DNA of 64,000 bases from Acetatifactor aquisgranensis. GTDB lineage: Bacteria > Bacillota > Clostridia > Lachnospirales > Lachnospiraceae. Location: NCBI RefSeq assembly GCF_943193215.1, contig NZ_CALPDH010000005.1, positions 1-64,000 on the forward strand, written 5' to 3'. Below are positions 8,460-16,838 of the stretch, one piece after another. Under the pieces are notes generated by a model. The model made no database searches, was not told where the DNA came from, and worked only from the letters and a program-made list of their open reading frames with translations. Position 1 is the first letter of the stretch, and every line of letters starts with the position of its first letter. A program made the position numbers and the translations under genes.

Positions 8460-9806
8460 ATGAGAAAAAGACTGAAAACATTTCTGAATTTTATACTAAT
8501 CGGAGGCCTGACGGCTGTGCTGCTGGGGACAGGCATCTCGCAGTCTCTGACAGCGGAGGCTACCAGTGTCGGCGAAGTGCAGGGCCAGATCAATCAGCAT
8601 ACGAATGACCTGAACAATGCCAATAATAAAGTCACGGCCCTGGAGACCCAGCAGGAGATTCTGCAGGAGCAGATTGACGATTTCAACGCGGAGCTGAGCA
8701 ATACCATGGCCAGCATCGGGGTCATGGAGGATCAGCTTGCCGCCAAGGAGAGCGAGCTTGCCGCCAAGGAGAATGAAATCGCCGCCAAGGAGGAAGAAAT
8801 CGTCCAGAAAGAGCTGCAGATTGAGCAGACCCAGGCGGAGTACGACGCCGCTGTAGTCAGAGAGGAGACCCAGCGGGAGAATATGGCCATCTGCGCCCGG
8901 ATGATTTATGAGCGCGGGGAGGAGTCCTATCTGGACGCGCTGTTGGCGGGAAAGGGCCTGGCGGATATCCTGAACCAGATGGACCGTCTGGAGAAAGTAA
9001 GCGAATACGAGAACGAGGTATTGGAGGAATACATCACGGTAAAGAACCAGGTGCATGACCTGTGGGATTTGCTGGTGGAAGAAAAGGCGACGCTGGAGGA
9101 CGACAAGGTGCGGCTGGTGGCGGACAGAGAGCAGCTGGCATCGGACAAGCAGCAGCTGGAGGCGGACAAGGCGGGACTGCAGCAGCAGAAGTCCTATCTG
9201 GACGGCATGCTGGCGAAGAAGAAGCAGGAATCCGCCAACTACGACGAGGAAATCAGGCAGGCCAGGGCTGCCGCCGCCACGGCAAAGGAGCTTTTGAAGC
9301 AGGATCAGGAGGCGCTCAGAAAGCTGCAGAGCGGCAATGCAGGCACCGGTACTGCGGGGAACGGCGGCAATGCAGGCAGCGCGGGAGGCGGGACTTCCTC
9401 CGGAGGCGGGACATCCGCGCCCTCTGCACCTGCGGGCGGAGGCGGCAGCGGCCTGGGGCAGCAGGTGGCAAACTATGCCTGTCAGTTCGTGGGCAATCCC
9501 TATGTGATGGGCGGCACCAGCCTGACGGGCGGGGCGGACTGCTCCGGCTTCGTCTACCGTGTATATGCCGACTTCGGCTATCAGCTTCCCAGGACCTCCT
9601 ATCAGCAGGAGAACGCCGGCGTGGGAGTGAGCTATGAGAACGCCCAGCCCGGGGATATTGTCTGCTATACCGGCCATGTGGGGCTGTATATCGGCAATGG
9701 GCAGATAGTCCATGCCAGCAACAGCGCCCCCTACCCCACAGGAGGCATCAAAATCAGCAACGCCCAGTACAGGACCATCGTGGCGGTTCGCAGAATCGTC
9801 AACTAA
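8460..9806 (+). CDS. Secreted NlpC/P60 peptidoglycan endopeptidase with coiled-coil domain
   Basis: Cell-wall hydrolase predicted to cut the D-Glu to diamino-acid bond of peptide stems. The 448-aa protein has a signal peptide (MRKRLKTFLNFILIGG onward). About 240 residues of coiled coil follow, with heptad-rich repeats such as AAKESELAAKENEIAAKEEE, resembling PcsB/CwlO regulators that need activation at the membrane. A Gly/Ser/Ala linker and a C-terminal NlpC/P60 domain complete it. The catalytic residues are visible: Cys361 (GGADCSGFVYR), His406 (YTGHVGLYIG) and His418 (IVHASN). ATG 8460 starts the signal peptide. It is followed by a serine hydrolase and a second NlpC/P60 gene. Confidence 0.88.
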   Translation: MRKRLKTFLNFILIGGLTAVLLGTGISQSLTAEATSVGEVQGQINQHTNDLNNANNKVTALETQQEILQEQIDDFNAELSNTMASIGVMEDQLAAKESELAAKENEIAAKEEEIVQKELQIEQTQAEYDAAVVREETQRENMAICARMIYERGEESYLDALLAGKGLADILNQMDRLEKVSEYENEVLEEYITVKNQVHDLWDLLVEEKATLEDDKVRLVADREQLASDKQQLEADKAGLQQQKSYLDGMLAKKKQESANYDEEIRQARAAAATAKELLKQDQEALRKLQSGNAGTGTAGNGGNAGSAGGGTSSGGGTSAPSAPAGGGGSGLGQQVANYACQFVGNPYVMGGTSLTGGADCSGFVYRVYADFGYQLPRTSYQQENAGVGVSYENAQPGDIVCYTGHVGLYIGNGQIVHASNSAPYPTGGIKISNAQYRTIVAVRRIVN

Positions 9807-9855
9807 CAAGAGGGGGACCGGATTTTCGCGTAAAGAAAATCCGATAGGAGAGAAG

Positions 9856-10623
9856 ATGGAGAAAGAGGATATCGAGGGGTTACTGAAAGAAATCCCCGGT
9901 AAGACCTGTGTATATTACAGGAATCTGGTCACTGGCGCTACAATCGGCATCAGAGAGCGGACTCCTATGATGGCGGCCAGCGTCATCAAAATTCCCATTT
10001 TGGTGGAGGCTTTCCGCCAGATCAGGACGGGAGAACATGCGAAAGAAGAGAAATATGTGCTGCAGGAGGGAGATAAAAGGCCCTCCTGTGGCTGTTTGAA
10101 TCGGATGCATGCGGGGCTGGAAGTGACCTATGAGGATCTCTGTAATCTCATGATCATCCTGAGCGATAATTCCGCCACCAATATCCTGATCAGGCTTCTG
10201 GGCGGGATGGACAGGATTAATGAGGATCTGCGCGGCATGGGCTATGAGACGCTGCAGGTGAACAGGCTGCTCTTCGATAAGGAGGCCTCCGACAGGGGCG
10301 TCCAGAACTATGTGACCGCAGTGGAGATTGCGGATATGCTGGAGAAGATGTACCGGGGACAGATGGTGGATTCGGAGGCGTCAGCGGACATGCTGGATAT
10401 TTTAAAGGCCCAGAGGCTGAATGGGAAATTCCCGTTCCGTTTCCGGGACGGAATCGTGATGGCTCACAAGACGGGGGAGGATGACGGAATCACCCACGAT
10501 GTGGGCATTCTCTATGCAAGGGAGCCTTTTGTGCTGTGCTGCATGGGGAATGAGACGGACTGTCCGGCCTTTAACAGGTTCATGCAGGATATCGCCTGGC
10601 AGCTCTGCCAGGGAAGCGTGTAG
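9856..10623 (+). CDS. Class A beta-lactamase-fold serine hydrolase
   Basis: A 255-aa protein with the penicillin-recognising signature: SxxK as SVIK near residue 43, SDN as SDNSATN near 98, and KTG as HKTGEDDG near 203. This places it in the beta-lactamase2 family of serine hydrolases and transpeptidase-like enzymes. It lacks a signal peptide, which is unusual for a beta-lactamase and points to a cytoplasmic hydrolase or an export route not seen here. The ATG at 9856 is preceded by ATAGGAGAGAAG. Its position between two peptidoglycan hydrolase genes suggests cell-wall metabolism; antibiotic resistance cannot be claimed from this. Confidence 0.75.
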   Translation: MEKEDIEGLLKEIPGKTCVYYRNLVTGATIGIRERTPMMAASVIKIPILVEAFRQIRTGEHAKEEKYVLQEGDKRPSCGCLNRMHAGLEVTYEDLCNLMIILSDNSATNILIRLLGGMDRINEDLRGMGYETLQVNRLLFDKEASDRGVQNYVTAVEIADMLEKMYRGQMVDSEASADMLDILKAQRLNGKFPFRFRDGIVMAHKTGEDDGITHDVGILYAREPFVLCCMGNETDCPAFNRFMQDIAWQLCQGSV

Positions 10624-10710
10624 AGATGTTCTGAGACGGCAGGAGGGCGCGGCGTACAACTCTTTGGTATGTGAGTTAAAGCGCCTGAGGGCGGCGGAAT
10701 GCGAGGAATT

Positions 10711-11559
10711 ATGAAAGCGATTGCAGGAAAGACGATAGTGTCTCTGCGGGAGCGGCCATCCTCCCGTATGACACTGGATGACGAGCTTCTGTACGGCATG
10801 GTGGTGGAGGTGTTGGAGGAGACGGCGGACGCGGAAGAGGGAGAAAGGACTCCGTGGATGTCCGTGCGCACACCTTACCGGTATACCGGATACTGTAAAA
10901 AGGAAGACTTGATATTGGATGAAAGCCGCGTGAAGGCATGGGAGGGCGGACAGCTGTGCGTGGTCATGCAAAGGTACGCGGACGTCCTTTCCGAGCCGCG
11001 GGTACAGGGCGTGTGCATGGAGTCCGTGACCAGAGGCGGCAGGCTGCTGGCGCACAGAGAGCAGGACACAGGGGAAAAGGGCTGGGTCTGTGTAGAGCTG
11101 GCGGACGGCAGGCGGGGCTACACAAAGGAGAAATTTCTTGGCTCCTATTACGAAACGCAGTTCACCACAGACGAGAACGCTTTCCGCGAGAGGCTGGTGG
11201 AGATGGCAAGAGGGTATCTGGGCACCCAGTACCGCTGGGGCGGAAAGAGCACTCTGGGCATAGACTGCTCGGGCCTGACCAGTATGTGCTATATGCTCTG
11301 CGGGGTCTATATCTACCGAAACGCCGGATATGTGGACACTTTCGCGCTGCATGAGATTCCCATGGAGGAAAAAAAGCCGGGAGACCTGCTGTATTTTCCA
11401 GGGCACATCGCTATGTATATCGGAGATGACAGGTATATCCATTCCACCGGGAGAGATGGAGACGACGGCGTAGTCATAAACAGCCTGAATCCTGCCCATG
11501 AGGACTTCAGGGAGGATTTACTCCGGCAGCTGGAGCGGGTGGGGAGTATTTTTGTATGA
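10711..11559 (+). CDS. NlpC/P60 family peptidase with N-terminal SH3-like domains
   Basis: A 282-aa peptidoglycan endopeptidase. The first about 150 residues look like two SH3b-type wall-binding modules (IVSLRERPSS, then VLSEPRVQG). An NlpC/P60 domain follows with catalytic Cys in GIDCSGLTSM and His in FPGHIAMYIG and YIHSTG. No signal peptide is evident, resembling muropeptide-recycling YkfC-type endopeptidases (family knowledge; assignment inferred). ATG 10711 is chosen because GCGAGGAATT directly precedes it; ATG 10699 lacks a spaced site. Likely co-transcribed with the preceding serine hydrolase. Confidence 0.78.
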   Translation: MKAIAGKTIVSLRERPSSRMTLDDELLYGMVVEVLEETADAEEGERTPWMSVRTPYRYTGYCKKEDLILDESRVKAWEGGQLCVVMQRYADVLSEPRVQGVCMESVTRGGRLLAHREQDTGEKGWVCVELADGRRGYTKEKFLGSYYETQFTTDENAFRERLVEMARGYLGTQYRWGGKSTLGIDCSGLTSMCYMLCGVYIYRNAGYVDTFALHEIPMEEKKPGDLLYFPGHIAMYIGDDRYIHSTGRDGDDGVVINSLNPAHEDFREDLLRQLERVGSIFV

Positions 11560-11614
11560 TTCCCATAAGGATTGACGGTTTCGCAGAGGATAGTGGGATT
11601 GCTGAATTGGGATA

Positions 11615-11716
11615 TATACTGCATAACGCTGAATGCTGCCTGATGTAATCATGCGATTGAACCAGTCAGCGTTATGCAGTCTGGTTTCATGGCAAGTGAA
11701 ATCGTTAAGCAGTATA
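11615..11716. repeat. 102-bp palindromic repeat, copy A (5' of trkA)
   Basis: This element recurs at 53549-53650 with the same length and about 88 % identity by eye. It begins TATACTGC and ends GCAGTATA. Internally, ACTGCATAACGCTGA is the exact reverse complement of TCAGCGTTATGCAGT. It ends about 12 bp before the trkA ribosome-binding site, so it may be in the 5' UTR. It could be a MITE inserted at TA, or a structured RNA element. Confidence 0.65.
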
Positions 11717-11743
11717 AGTAAGAGGAAATGAGGTTTGATGTCC

Positions 11744-13102
11744 ATGAAGATAATTATTGCCGGCAATGGCAAGATGGGGGCTGCGCTGACCCGTCAGCTG
11801 GCCGCCGAGGGGGATGACCTGACATTGATCGATTCCAATCTGAATGTACTGGAATCCAGCGAGGAGCGCTATGACATCATGGTGGTGCACGGGAACTGCG
11901 CCTCCATGGAGGTGCTGCTGCAGGCGGGGGTAAAGGACGCGGATCTGCTGATTGCCATGGCGGGGGCGGACGAGGTGAACCTGCTGTGCTGCATGACGGC
12001 CCACGGCCTGAATGCCAATATCCACACCATCGCCAGGGTGTGCAATCCGGAATATACCAACCAGGTCTATGTCATGCGCAATATGTTCGCCCTGTCCATG
12101 GTAGTGAACCCGGAGAGGCAGGCGGCCACGGAGATGGAGCGCCTTCTGAAATACCCGGGCTTCCTCAAGCGTGACACTTTCACCAAGGGGCGGGTGGAAA
12201 TCGTGGAGCTGCGGATAGACGGCCGCAGCAAGCTCAAAGATGTGGCCCTGAATGATATGGACAGCATCGTGAAATGTAAGACCCTGGTCTGCGCCGTGCT
12301 GCGGGACGGCAAGGCGGTGGCGCCGGGCGGCAATTTCGTGCTCCGGGAGGGGGACCGCATCTATGTGACGGCTTTCACCAATACCCTGACTATCTTGCTG
12401 AAGAACTTGGGGATAGTCACCCATAAAGTAAAGCGGGTGATGCTGTGCGGCGGAGGGCGCGTCAGCTACTATCTGGCCAAGCAGCTCCAGAACAGCGGCA
12501 TCCAGGTACAGATTGTGGAGCAGAATCCGGGCCGCTGCAGACAGATGGCCACCATGCTTCCCTCCGCCTGTATCATACAGGGGGATTCCAGCAGCCAGTT
12601 CCTGCTGGAGAGCGAGGGCATTTCCGGATGTGACGCGCTGGCTACACTGACAGGAATGGACGAACTGAATATGATTATCTCCCTCTACGGCATCCGCTGC
12701 GGCGTCCCGCAGGTGATCACGAAGCTGGGGCATATTGAAAATACGGATCTTTTGGGCAATCTGTCCCTGGGCAGCGTCATCAGCCCCAAGGAGCTGTGCT
12801 GCAATACCATCGTACAGTATGTGAGAGCCATGAAGAACCAGACGGGCGCGGCCCTGACGGTGCACACCATAGCGGACGGACAGGCGGAGGCCATGGAGTT
12901 CCATGCAGACGAGGGGACGCGCAACTGCGGCAAGCCCCTGAAGACCCTGAAGCTGAAAAAGGGCGTGCTGGTTGTGTGCATTTCCAAAGGGGCCAAGATG
13001 GAAATTCCGAACGGCGATTCGTACTTTAATGTAGGTGATATCGTCTATGTCGTCACCGGCAGGGAGAGGACTATTTACCAGCTGAACGATATTTTTGAAT
13101 AA
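11744..13102 (+). CDS. trkA: Trk-type potassium uptake regulatory subunit TrkA
   Basis: Cytoplasmic gating subunit of the TrkAH potassium transporter. The roughly 452-aa protein is a tandem of two RCK units. Each has a Rossmann nucleotide-binding domain (MKIIIAGNGKMGAALTRQLA at the start; RVMLCGGGRVSYYLAKQLQ near residue 228) and a TrkA_C domain. The first unit binds NAD(H) by the GxGxxG motif with acidic Asp after beta-2 (LTLIDSN). ATG 11744 is preferred, with GAGG 10 bp upstream; ATG 11738 is possible. It lies 35 bp before trkH, giving a complete two-gene potassium uptake operon. Confidence 0.93.
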   Translation: MKIIIAGNGKMGAALTRQLAAEGDDLTLIDSNLNVLESSEERYDIMVVHGNCASMEVLLQAGVKDADLLIAMAGADEVNLLCCMTAHGLNANIHTIARVCNPEYTNQVYVMRNMFALSMVVNPERQAATEMERLLKYPGFLKRDTFTKGRVEIVELRIDGRSKLKDVALNDMDSIVKCKTLVCAVLRDGKAVAPGGNFVLREGDRIYVTAFTNTLTILLKNLGIVTHKVKRVMLCGGGRVSYYLAKQLQNSGIQVQIVEQNPGRCRQMATMLPSACIIQGDSSSQFLLESEGISGCDALATLTGMDELNMIISLYGIRCGVPQVITKLGHIENTDLLGNLSLGSVISPKELCCNTIVQYVRAMKNQTGAALTVHTIADGQAEAMEFHADEGTRNCGKPLKTLKLKKGVLVVCISKGAKMEIPNGDSYFNVGDIVYVVTGRERTIYQLNDIFE

Positions 13103-13137
13103 AATGATTTCGGGCAAGGATGGGTTGAAAAGTAGAC

Positions 13138-14586
13138 ATGAACTATAAGATGATGGGGAAATTTATCGGCAGGATTCTCCTGGTGGAAGCCGTATTTATG
13201 GTACCGGCGATGCTGATAAGCCTGTGGGAGAGGGAATTTGCCGCGGTGACGGCTTTCATGTGGAGCCTGGGGGCGCTCCTTGTGGCGGCAGGGGGGCTAT
13301 CATGGTTCGGCAGGGGCTCCCAGAAAAAATTCTACGCCAAGGAGGGGCTGGCCTGCGTGGGCCTGAGCTGGATCGCCATGAGCCTGTTGGGCTGTCTGCC
13401 CTTTTTCCTCTCCGGAGTGATGCCCAACTACATTGACGCGCTCTTTGAAATCGTGTCGGGCTTTACCACCACCGGAGCCTCCATCCTGCCGGCGGTGGAG
13501 GATGTGCCCAGGGGAATCCTGTATTGGAGGAGCTTCAGCCATTGGCTGGGGGGCATGGGGGTGCTGGTGTTCCTGCTGGCCATCTCCTCCTCGGGGGGCA
13601 ACGGTTTTACCATGCATCTGCTGCGGGCGGAGAGCCCGGGCCCTAACGTGGGAAAGCTCGTGCCCAAGATGCGCAAGACGGCCACGATTCTGTATCTGAT
13701 TTATATCCTGCTGACAGTGCTGGACGTGATATTCCTGCTGCTGGGGGACATGCCCCTGTTCGAGGCGGTGTGCACGGCGTTCGGAACCGTGGGGACGGGA
13801 GGCTTTGGGGTCAAGAATGACAGCATGGCCGGCTACAGCCCCTATATCCAGAATGTCTGCACAGTGTTCATGCTGCTGTGCGGGGTGAACTTCAGCTGCT
13901 ATTATCTGCTCCTGGTGAAACAGGTGAAGAGCGTGCTGAAGGATGAGGAGCTGCGGCTGTATCTGGGAGTGGTATTGGGCAGCATCCTGATTATCGTATG
14001 GAATCTGAGGGGGTTCTACGCCACTTTGGAGGAGACCGTGCGGCATGCCTCTTTCCAGGTGGCGACCATCATGACCACCACGGGATTTGCCACCACGGAC
14101 TATGAACTTTGGCCGGGGCTGTCCAAGGCCATTTTGCTGAGCCTGATGATTCTGGGGGCCAGCGCGGGCAGCACGGGCGGCGGCTTCAAATGCGGCCGGG
14201 CGCTGCTGGTGGCGAAGAGCCTGCACAGGAGCGTGCGCCAGGTGGTGCATCCCCAGAAAGTGCAGGTGGTGCGGCTCAACGGCCATGCGGTGGACGAGAA
14301 GATACTGCAGAATACCAATGCCTATCTGGCAGCATACATGATTGCGATTATACTGAGCTTTCTGCTGATTTCAGTGGACGGCTTTTCCATCACCAGCAAT
14401 CTGTCGGCGGTACTGGCCTGCTTCAACAATATCGGACCCGGCTTCGATGCGGTGGGGCCGACTTGTAACTATGGAGCTTACAGTGATTTCTCCAAGATTG
14501 TGCTCACATGGGATATGCTGGCGGGAAGACTGGAGATTTTCCCCATGCTGATACTGTTGAGCAGGTCCACATGGAAGCATCGCTAA
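13138..14586 (+). CDS. trkH: Potassium uptake channel subunit TrkH
   Basis: Membrane pore of the Trk system, 482 aa with about ten hydrophobic segments arranged as four M1-P-M2 repeats. Selectivity-filter-like loops are visible (FTTTGAS, FGTVGTGGFG, TTTGFATTDY, NNIGPGFDAVGP). The GASAGSTGGGFKCGR segment before the third repeat is diagnostic of TrkH/KtrB. Length is typical. It is co-transcribed with trkA, which supplies nucleotide-dependent gating. Confidence 0.94.
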   Translation: MNYKMMGKFIGRILLVEAVFMVPAMLISLWEREFAAVTAFMWSLGALLVAAGGLSWFGRGSQKKFYAKEGLACVGLSWIAMSLLGCLPFFLSGVMPNYIDALFEIVSGFTTTGASILPAVEDVPRGILYWRSFSHWLGGMGVLVFLLAISSSGGNGFTMHLLRAESPGPNVGKLVPKMRKTATILYLIYILLTVLDVIFLLLGDMPLFEAVCTAFGTVGTGGFGVKNDSMAGYSPYIQNVCTVFMLLCGVNFSCYYLLLVKQVKSVLKDEELRLYLGVVLGSILIIVWNLRGFYATLEETVRHASFQVATIMTTTGFATTDYELWPGLSKAILLSLMILGASAGSTGGGFKCGRALLVAKSLHRSVRQVVHPQKVQVVRLNGHAVDEKILQNTNAYLAAYMIAIILSFLLISVDGFSITSNLSAVLACFNNIGPGFDAVGPTCNYGAYSDFSKIVLTWDMLAGRLEIFPMLILLSRSTWKHR

Positions 14587-14628
14587 GAGAAAAATCGTAA
14601 AGAGCGATGACTGTTTTTCCGATTTCTA

Positions 14629-14657
14629 TTGCTATTCGCCGGGAATGGCTTTACACT
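14629..14657 (+). promoter_or_regulatory. Putative promoter of the alpha-galactosidase gene
   Basis: TTGCTA (14629-14634) and TACACT (14652-14657) are 17 bp apart, 51 bp before the ATG. No cre site fitting the consensus was seen here. Confidence 0.45.
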
Positions 14658-14708
14658 GGATTTACAGAGAATGGTTTCAAAACGGAAAGAGCATAAGGAG
14701 GGCAAAAA

Positions 14709-15839
14709 ATGGTAAAACTGACACCACCCATGGGATGGAATTCCTGGAACACTTTTGGGGCGAACATCAATGAGCAGCTGATTTTCGACACGGCGGACGC
14801 CATGGTGGAAAAAGGCCTGCCGGAGAAAGGCTACGAGTACCTGGTCATTGACGACTGCTGGTCGCTGAAAGAGAGGGACGCCAAAGAGCGCCTGGTGGCG
14901 GATCCTGAGAAGTTCCCCCAGGGCATGAAAGCAGTGGCGGATTATGTGCATTCCAAAGGGCTTAAGTTCGGCATGTATTCCTGCGCGGGGAATCTGACCT
15001 GTGCCGGATATCCGGGCAGCTTTGAGCACGAGTTCATAGACGCGGAGACTTTCGCGGAGTGGGGCGTGGACTTCCTGAAGTATGACTACTGCTACCACAG
15101 CCCCATCATCCCCGGAAAGTACTTGTACCGGCGCATGGGGCTTGCCCTGGAGAACTGCGGACGGGACATCCTGTTCTCCGCCTGTTCCTGGGGCGTGGAC
15201 GAGACCCATGAATGGATCAAGACCACAGGGGCGTCCATGTGGCGTTCCACAGGGGATATCTTTGATTCCTGGGACTCCGTCAAGACATTGACCCGCCAGC
15301 AGGAAAAGCTGCATCCCTACAATGGCGTGGGCTGCTTCAATGATATGGACATGCTGATAGTGGGCATGTACGGCAAGGGAAATGTGGGGCTGAAAGGCTG
15401 TACGGATGTCCAGTACAAGACCCATTTCTCCATCTGGGCTTTCATGGGCTCTCCCCTGATGATCGGCTGCGATATCCGAGATATGAGCGAAGAGGCGCTG
15501 AACATATTGGGCAATGAGGAAATCATCCGCATCAATCAGGACAGGCTCTGCCGCCAGCCGGTGAAGCTGGCGGGCACATGGCCGGGCGAGGATCTGCTTC
15601 TGTATTCCAGGCAGCTGGAGAACGGAGATTTGTGCATCGGAATGTTCAACTTAAGCGAGGAGAAGGCAGTGGCCAGGCTGAACCTGGATGAAGTGGGGCT
15701 TCCTTTCAGCACAGGCAGGACCCTGGAGGCGACGGAGCTCTGGACGGGTGACAAAGTGGAAGTGAAGAACGCCACCATGATCAGGGAGCTGGCGCCCTTT
15801 GACTGCGCCATGATACGCGCCAAGGTGGTCAGCCTGTGA
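14709..15839 (+). CDS. Alpha-galactosidase, glycoside hydrolase family 27
   Basis: Hydrolyses terminal alpha-galactosides such as melibiose or raffinose-type sugars. The 376-aa protein starts with the GH27 signature PPMGWNSWNTFG. The nucleophile Asp126 is in LKYDYC and the acid/base Asp183 is in STGDIFDSW. A C-terminal beta-sandwich completes a standard length. There is no signal peptide, so it is cytoplasmic. AAGGAGG lies 8 bp before ATG 14709. A zinc-ribbon miniprotein overlaps its stop codon. With the GH35 enzyme at 4 kb it indicates use of galactose-containing glycans. Confidence 0.93.
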   Translation: MVKLTPPMGWNSWNTFGANINEQLIFDTADAMVEKGLPEKGYEYLVIDDCWSLKERDAKERLVADPEKFPQGMKAVADYVHSKGLKFGMYSCAGNLTCAGYPGSFEHEFIDAETFAEWGVDFLKYDYCYHSPIIPGKYLYRRMGLALENCGRDILFSACSWGVDETHEWIKTTGASMWRSTGDIFDSWDSVKTLTRQQEKLHPYNGVGCFNDMDMLIVGMYGKGNVGLKGCTDVQYKTHFSIWAFMGSPLMIGCDIRDMSEEALNILGNEEIIRINQDRLCRQPVKLAGTWPGEDLLLYSRQLENGDLCIGMFNLSEEKAVARLNLDEVGLPFSTGRTLEATELWTGDKVEVKNATMIRELAPFDCAMIRAKVVSL

Positions 15840-16030
15840 GAAGCGGCTGTGAGGAGTGCGGGAAAGCGCTTACCTTTAATGAAATCGGCGCCTATAAAAA
15901 ATTCGTAAACCGCGGAAGCACAAGTTTCTTGTGCAGGACATGCCTTGCGGCGAAGCTGGATGTGTCGGTGGAGGAGATTGACAGGAAGATTGAGCAGTTT
16001 AAGGCGCAGGGATGTACCCTGTTCGTGTAG
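15836..16030 (+). CDS. Small zinc-ribbon-like protein
   Basis: A 64-aa protein with two CxxC knuckles (CEEC near residue 5 and CRTC near 34), spaced as in a treble-clef or zinc-ribbon fold. A short helix and the ending GCTLFV follow. The GTG start overlaps the GH27 stop codon by four bases, so translation is probably coupled. Similar small proteins are widespread in Lachnospiraceae but I know of no function. A strong terminator follows at 16041. Confidence 0.6.
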   Translation: MRSGCEECGKALTFNEIGAYKKFVNRGSTSFLCRTCLAAKLDVSVEEIDRKIEQFKAQGCTLFV

Positions 16031-16040
16031 ATTGAAAACG

Positions 16041-16070
16041 GGGCTTGGCCGGAACGGTCAGGCCCTTTTT
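16041..16070 (+). terminator. Rho-independent terminator after the GH27 operon
   Basis: A 10-bp stem GGGCTTGGCC / GGTCAGGCCC (two G-U pairs) with a 5-nt loop is followed by TTTTT. Confidence 0.85.
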
Positions 16071-16170
16071 CAGGAATGGAACGGATAGACGACAGGAAAA
16101 TGCGGCGTGCGGCTGCGCACGAGAAGACGGAGGACAAATGAAGAGAGAGTACGGACGGAGTGGAAAACGA

Positions 16171-16838
16171 ATGGTGATTTGAAAGAAAGGGAAAAGGAGG
16201 CGGCAGTTATCTGCCAGGATTTTTCGGCATTTTGCGGTTATATCATCCAAAATAAGGTGAAGCTGGCCTCCAGAACGGGAAATATCGGAAAGAAAGACTG
16301 CTTTGCCATAAATCAGCTTTTACATGGTATCCGCTCATCAGTTTTTTCTATTATACGGCGTTAAATTTCAAAATCCTGGAAACGAATGCAGCGGGCTGCA
16401 TTGGAAGATGGCGGGTGAGAACGCTGGTGAGAAATCGAGGCGCGGCCCTTATTGGAAATCGTGTCCGACATCTATGAAAATACAGAGCTGGGAGAGGCGG
16501 AGGAACTGTCGGACAGCGGTAGAAATACGGCGGCAGAGCGTGTCTATCAGGCTTATATCGATACATTCCTGCAAGGGGAGGAGGAAAAGCTGTCGGAGAT
16601 ATTTGAGGATGCGGCTGCATCGGACACAAGGCAGACAATCGATTTCCAGGTATCGGTAAGGCACACGGACTGCGTCCGGGTCATCGCCTTTTTTCGTTTA
16701 CAGTGGGGACAGGGATGATGAAAAGGACATACATGCATCCGGAAGCTCTGATTCGGGAGGAGCATGCCGCGCTTACCGGACGGCAGAGCCCCTGCCAGAA
16801 AGAAGCCGCGGATACGCTGCGCCGGGAGATGGAGAGGG
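16171..16838 (+). pseudogene. Degenerate coding remnants, family unassigned
   Basis: Pieces of coding-like sequence lie in shifting frames. The first (about 16180-16320) reads DFSAFCGYIIQNKVKLASRTG and NIGKKDCFAIN. About 16320-16380 reads PLISFFYYTALNFKILETN in another frame. A further open frame at 16452-16718 reads MEIVSDIYENTELGEAEE. None has a credible complete gene structure. The first two look like one broken gene of a type I associate with Lachnospiraceae but cannot name. A short reading frame from about 16721 runs into the 3' end of the convergent methyltransferase gene. Confidence 0.4.
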
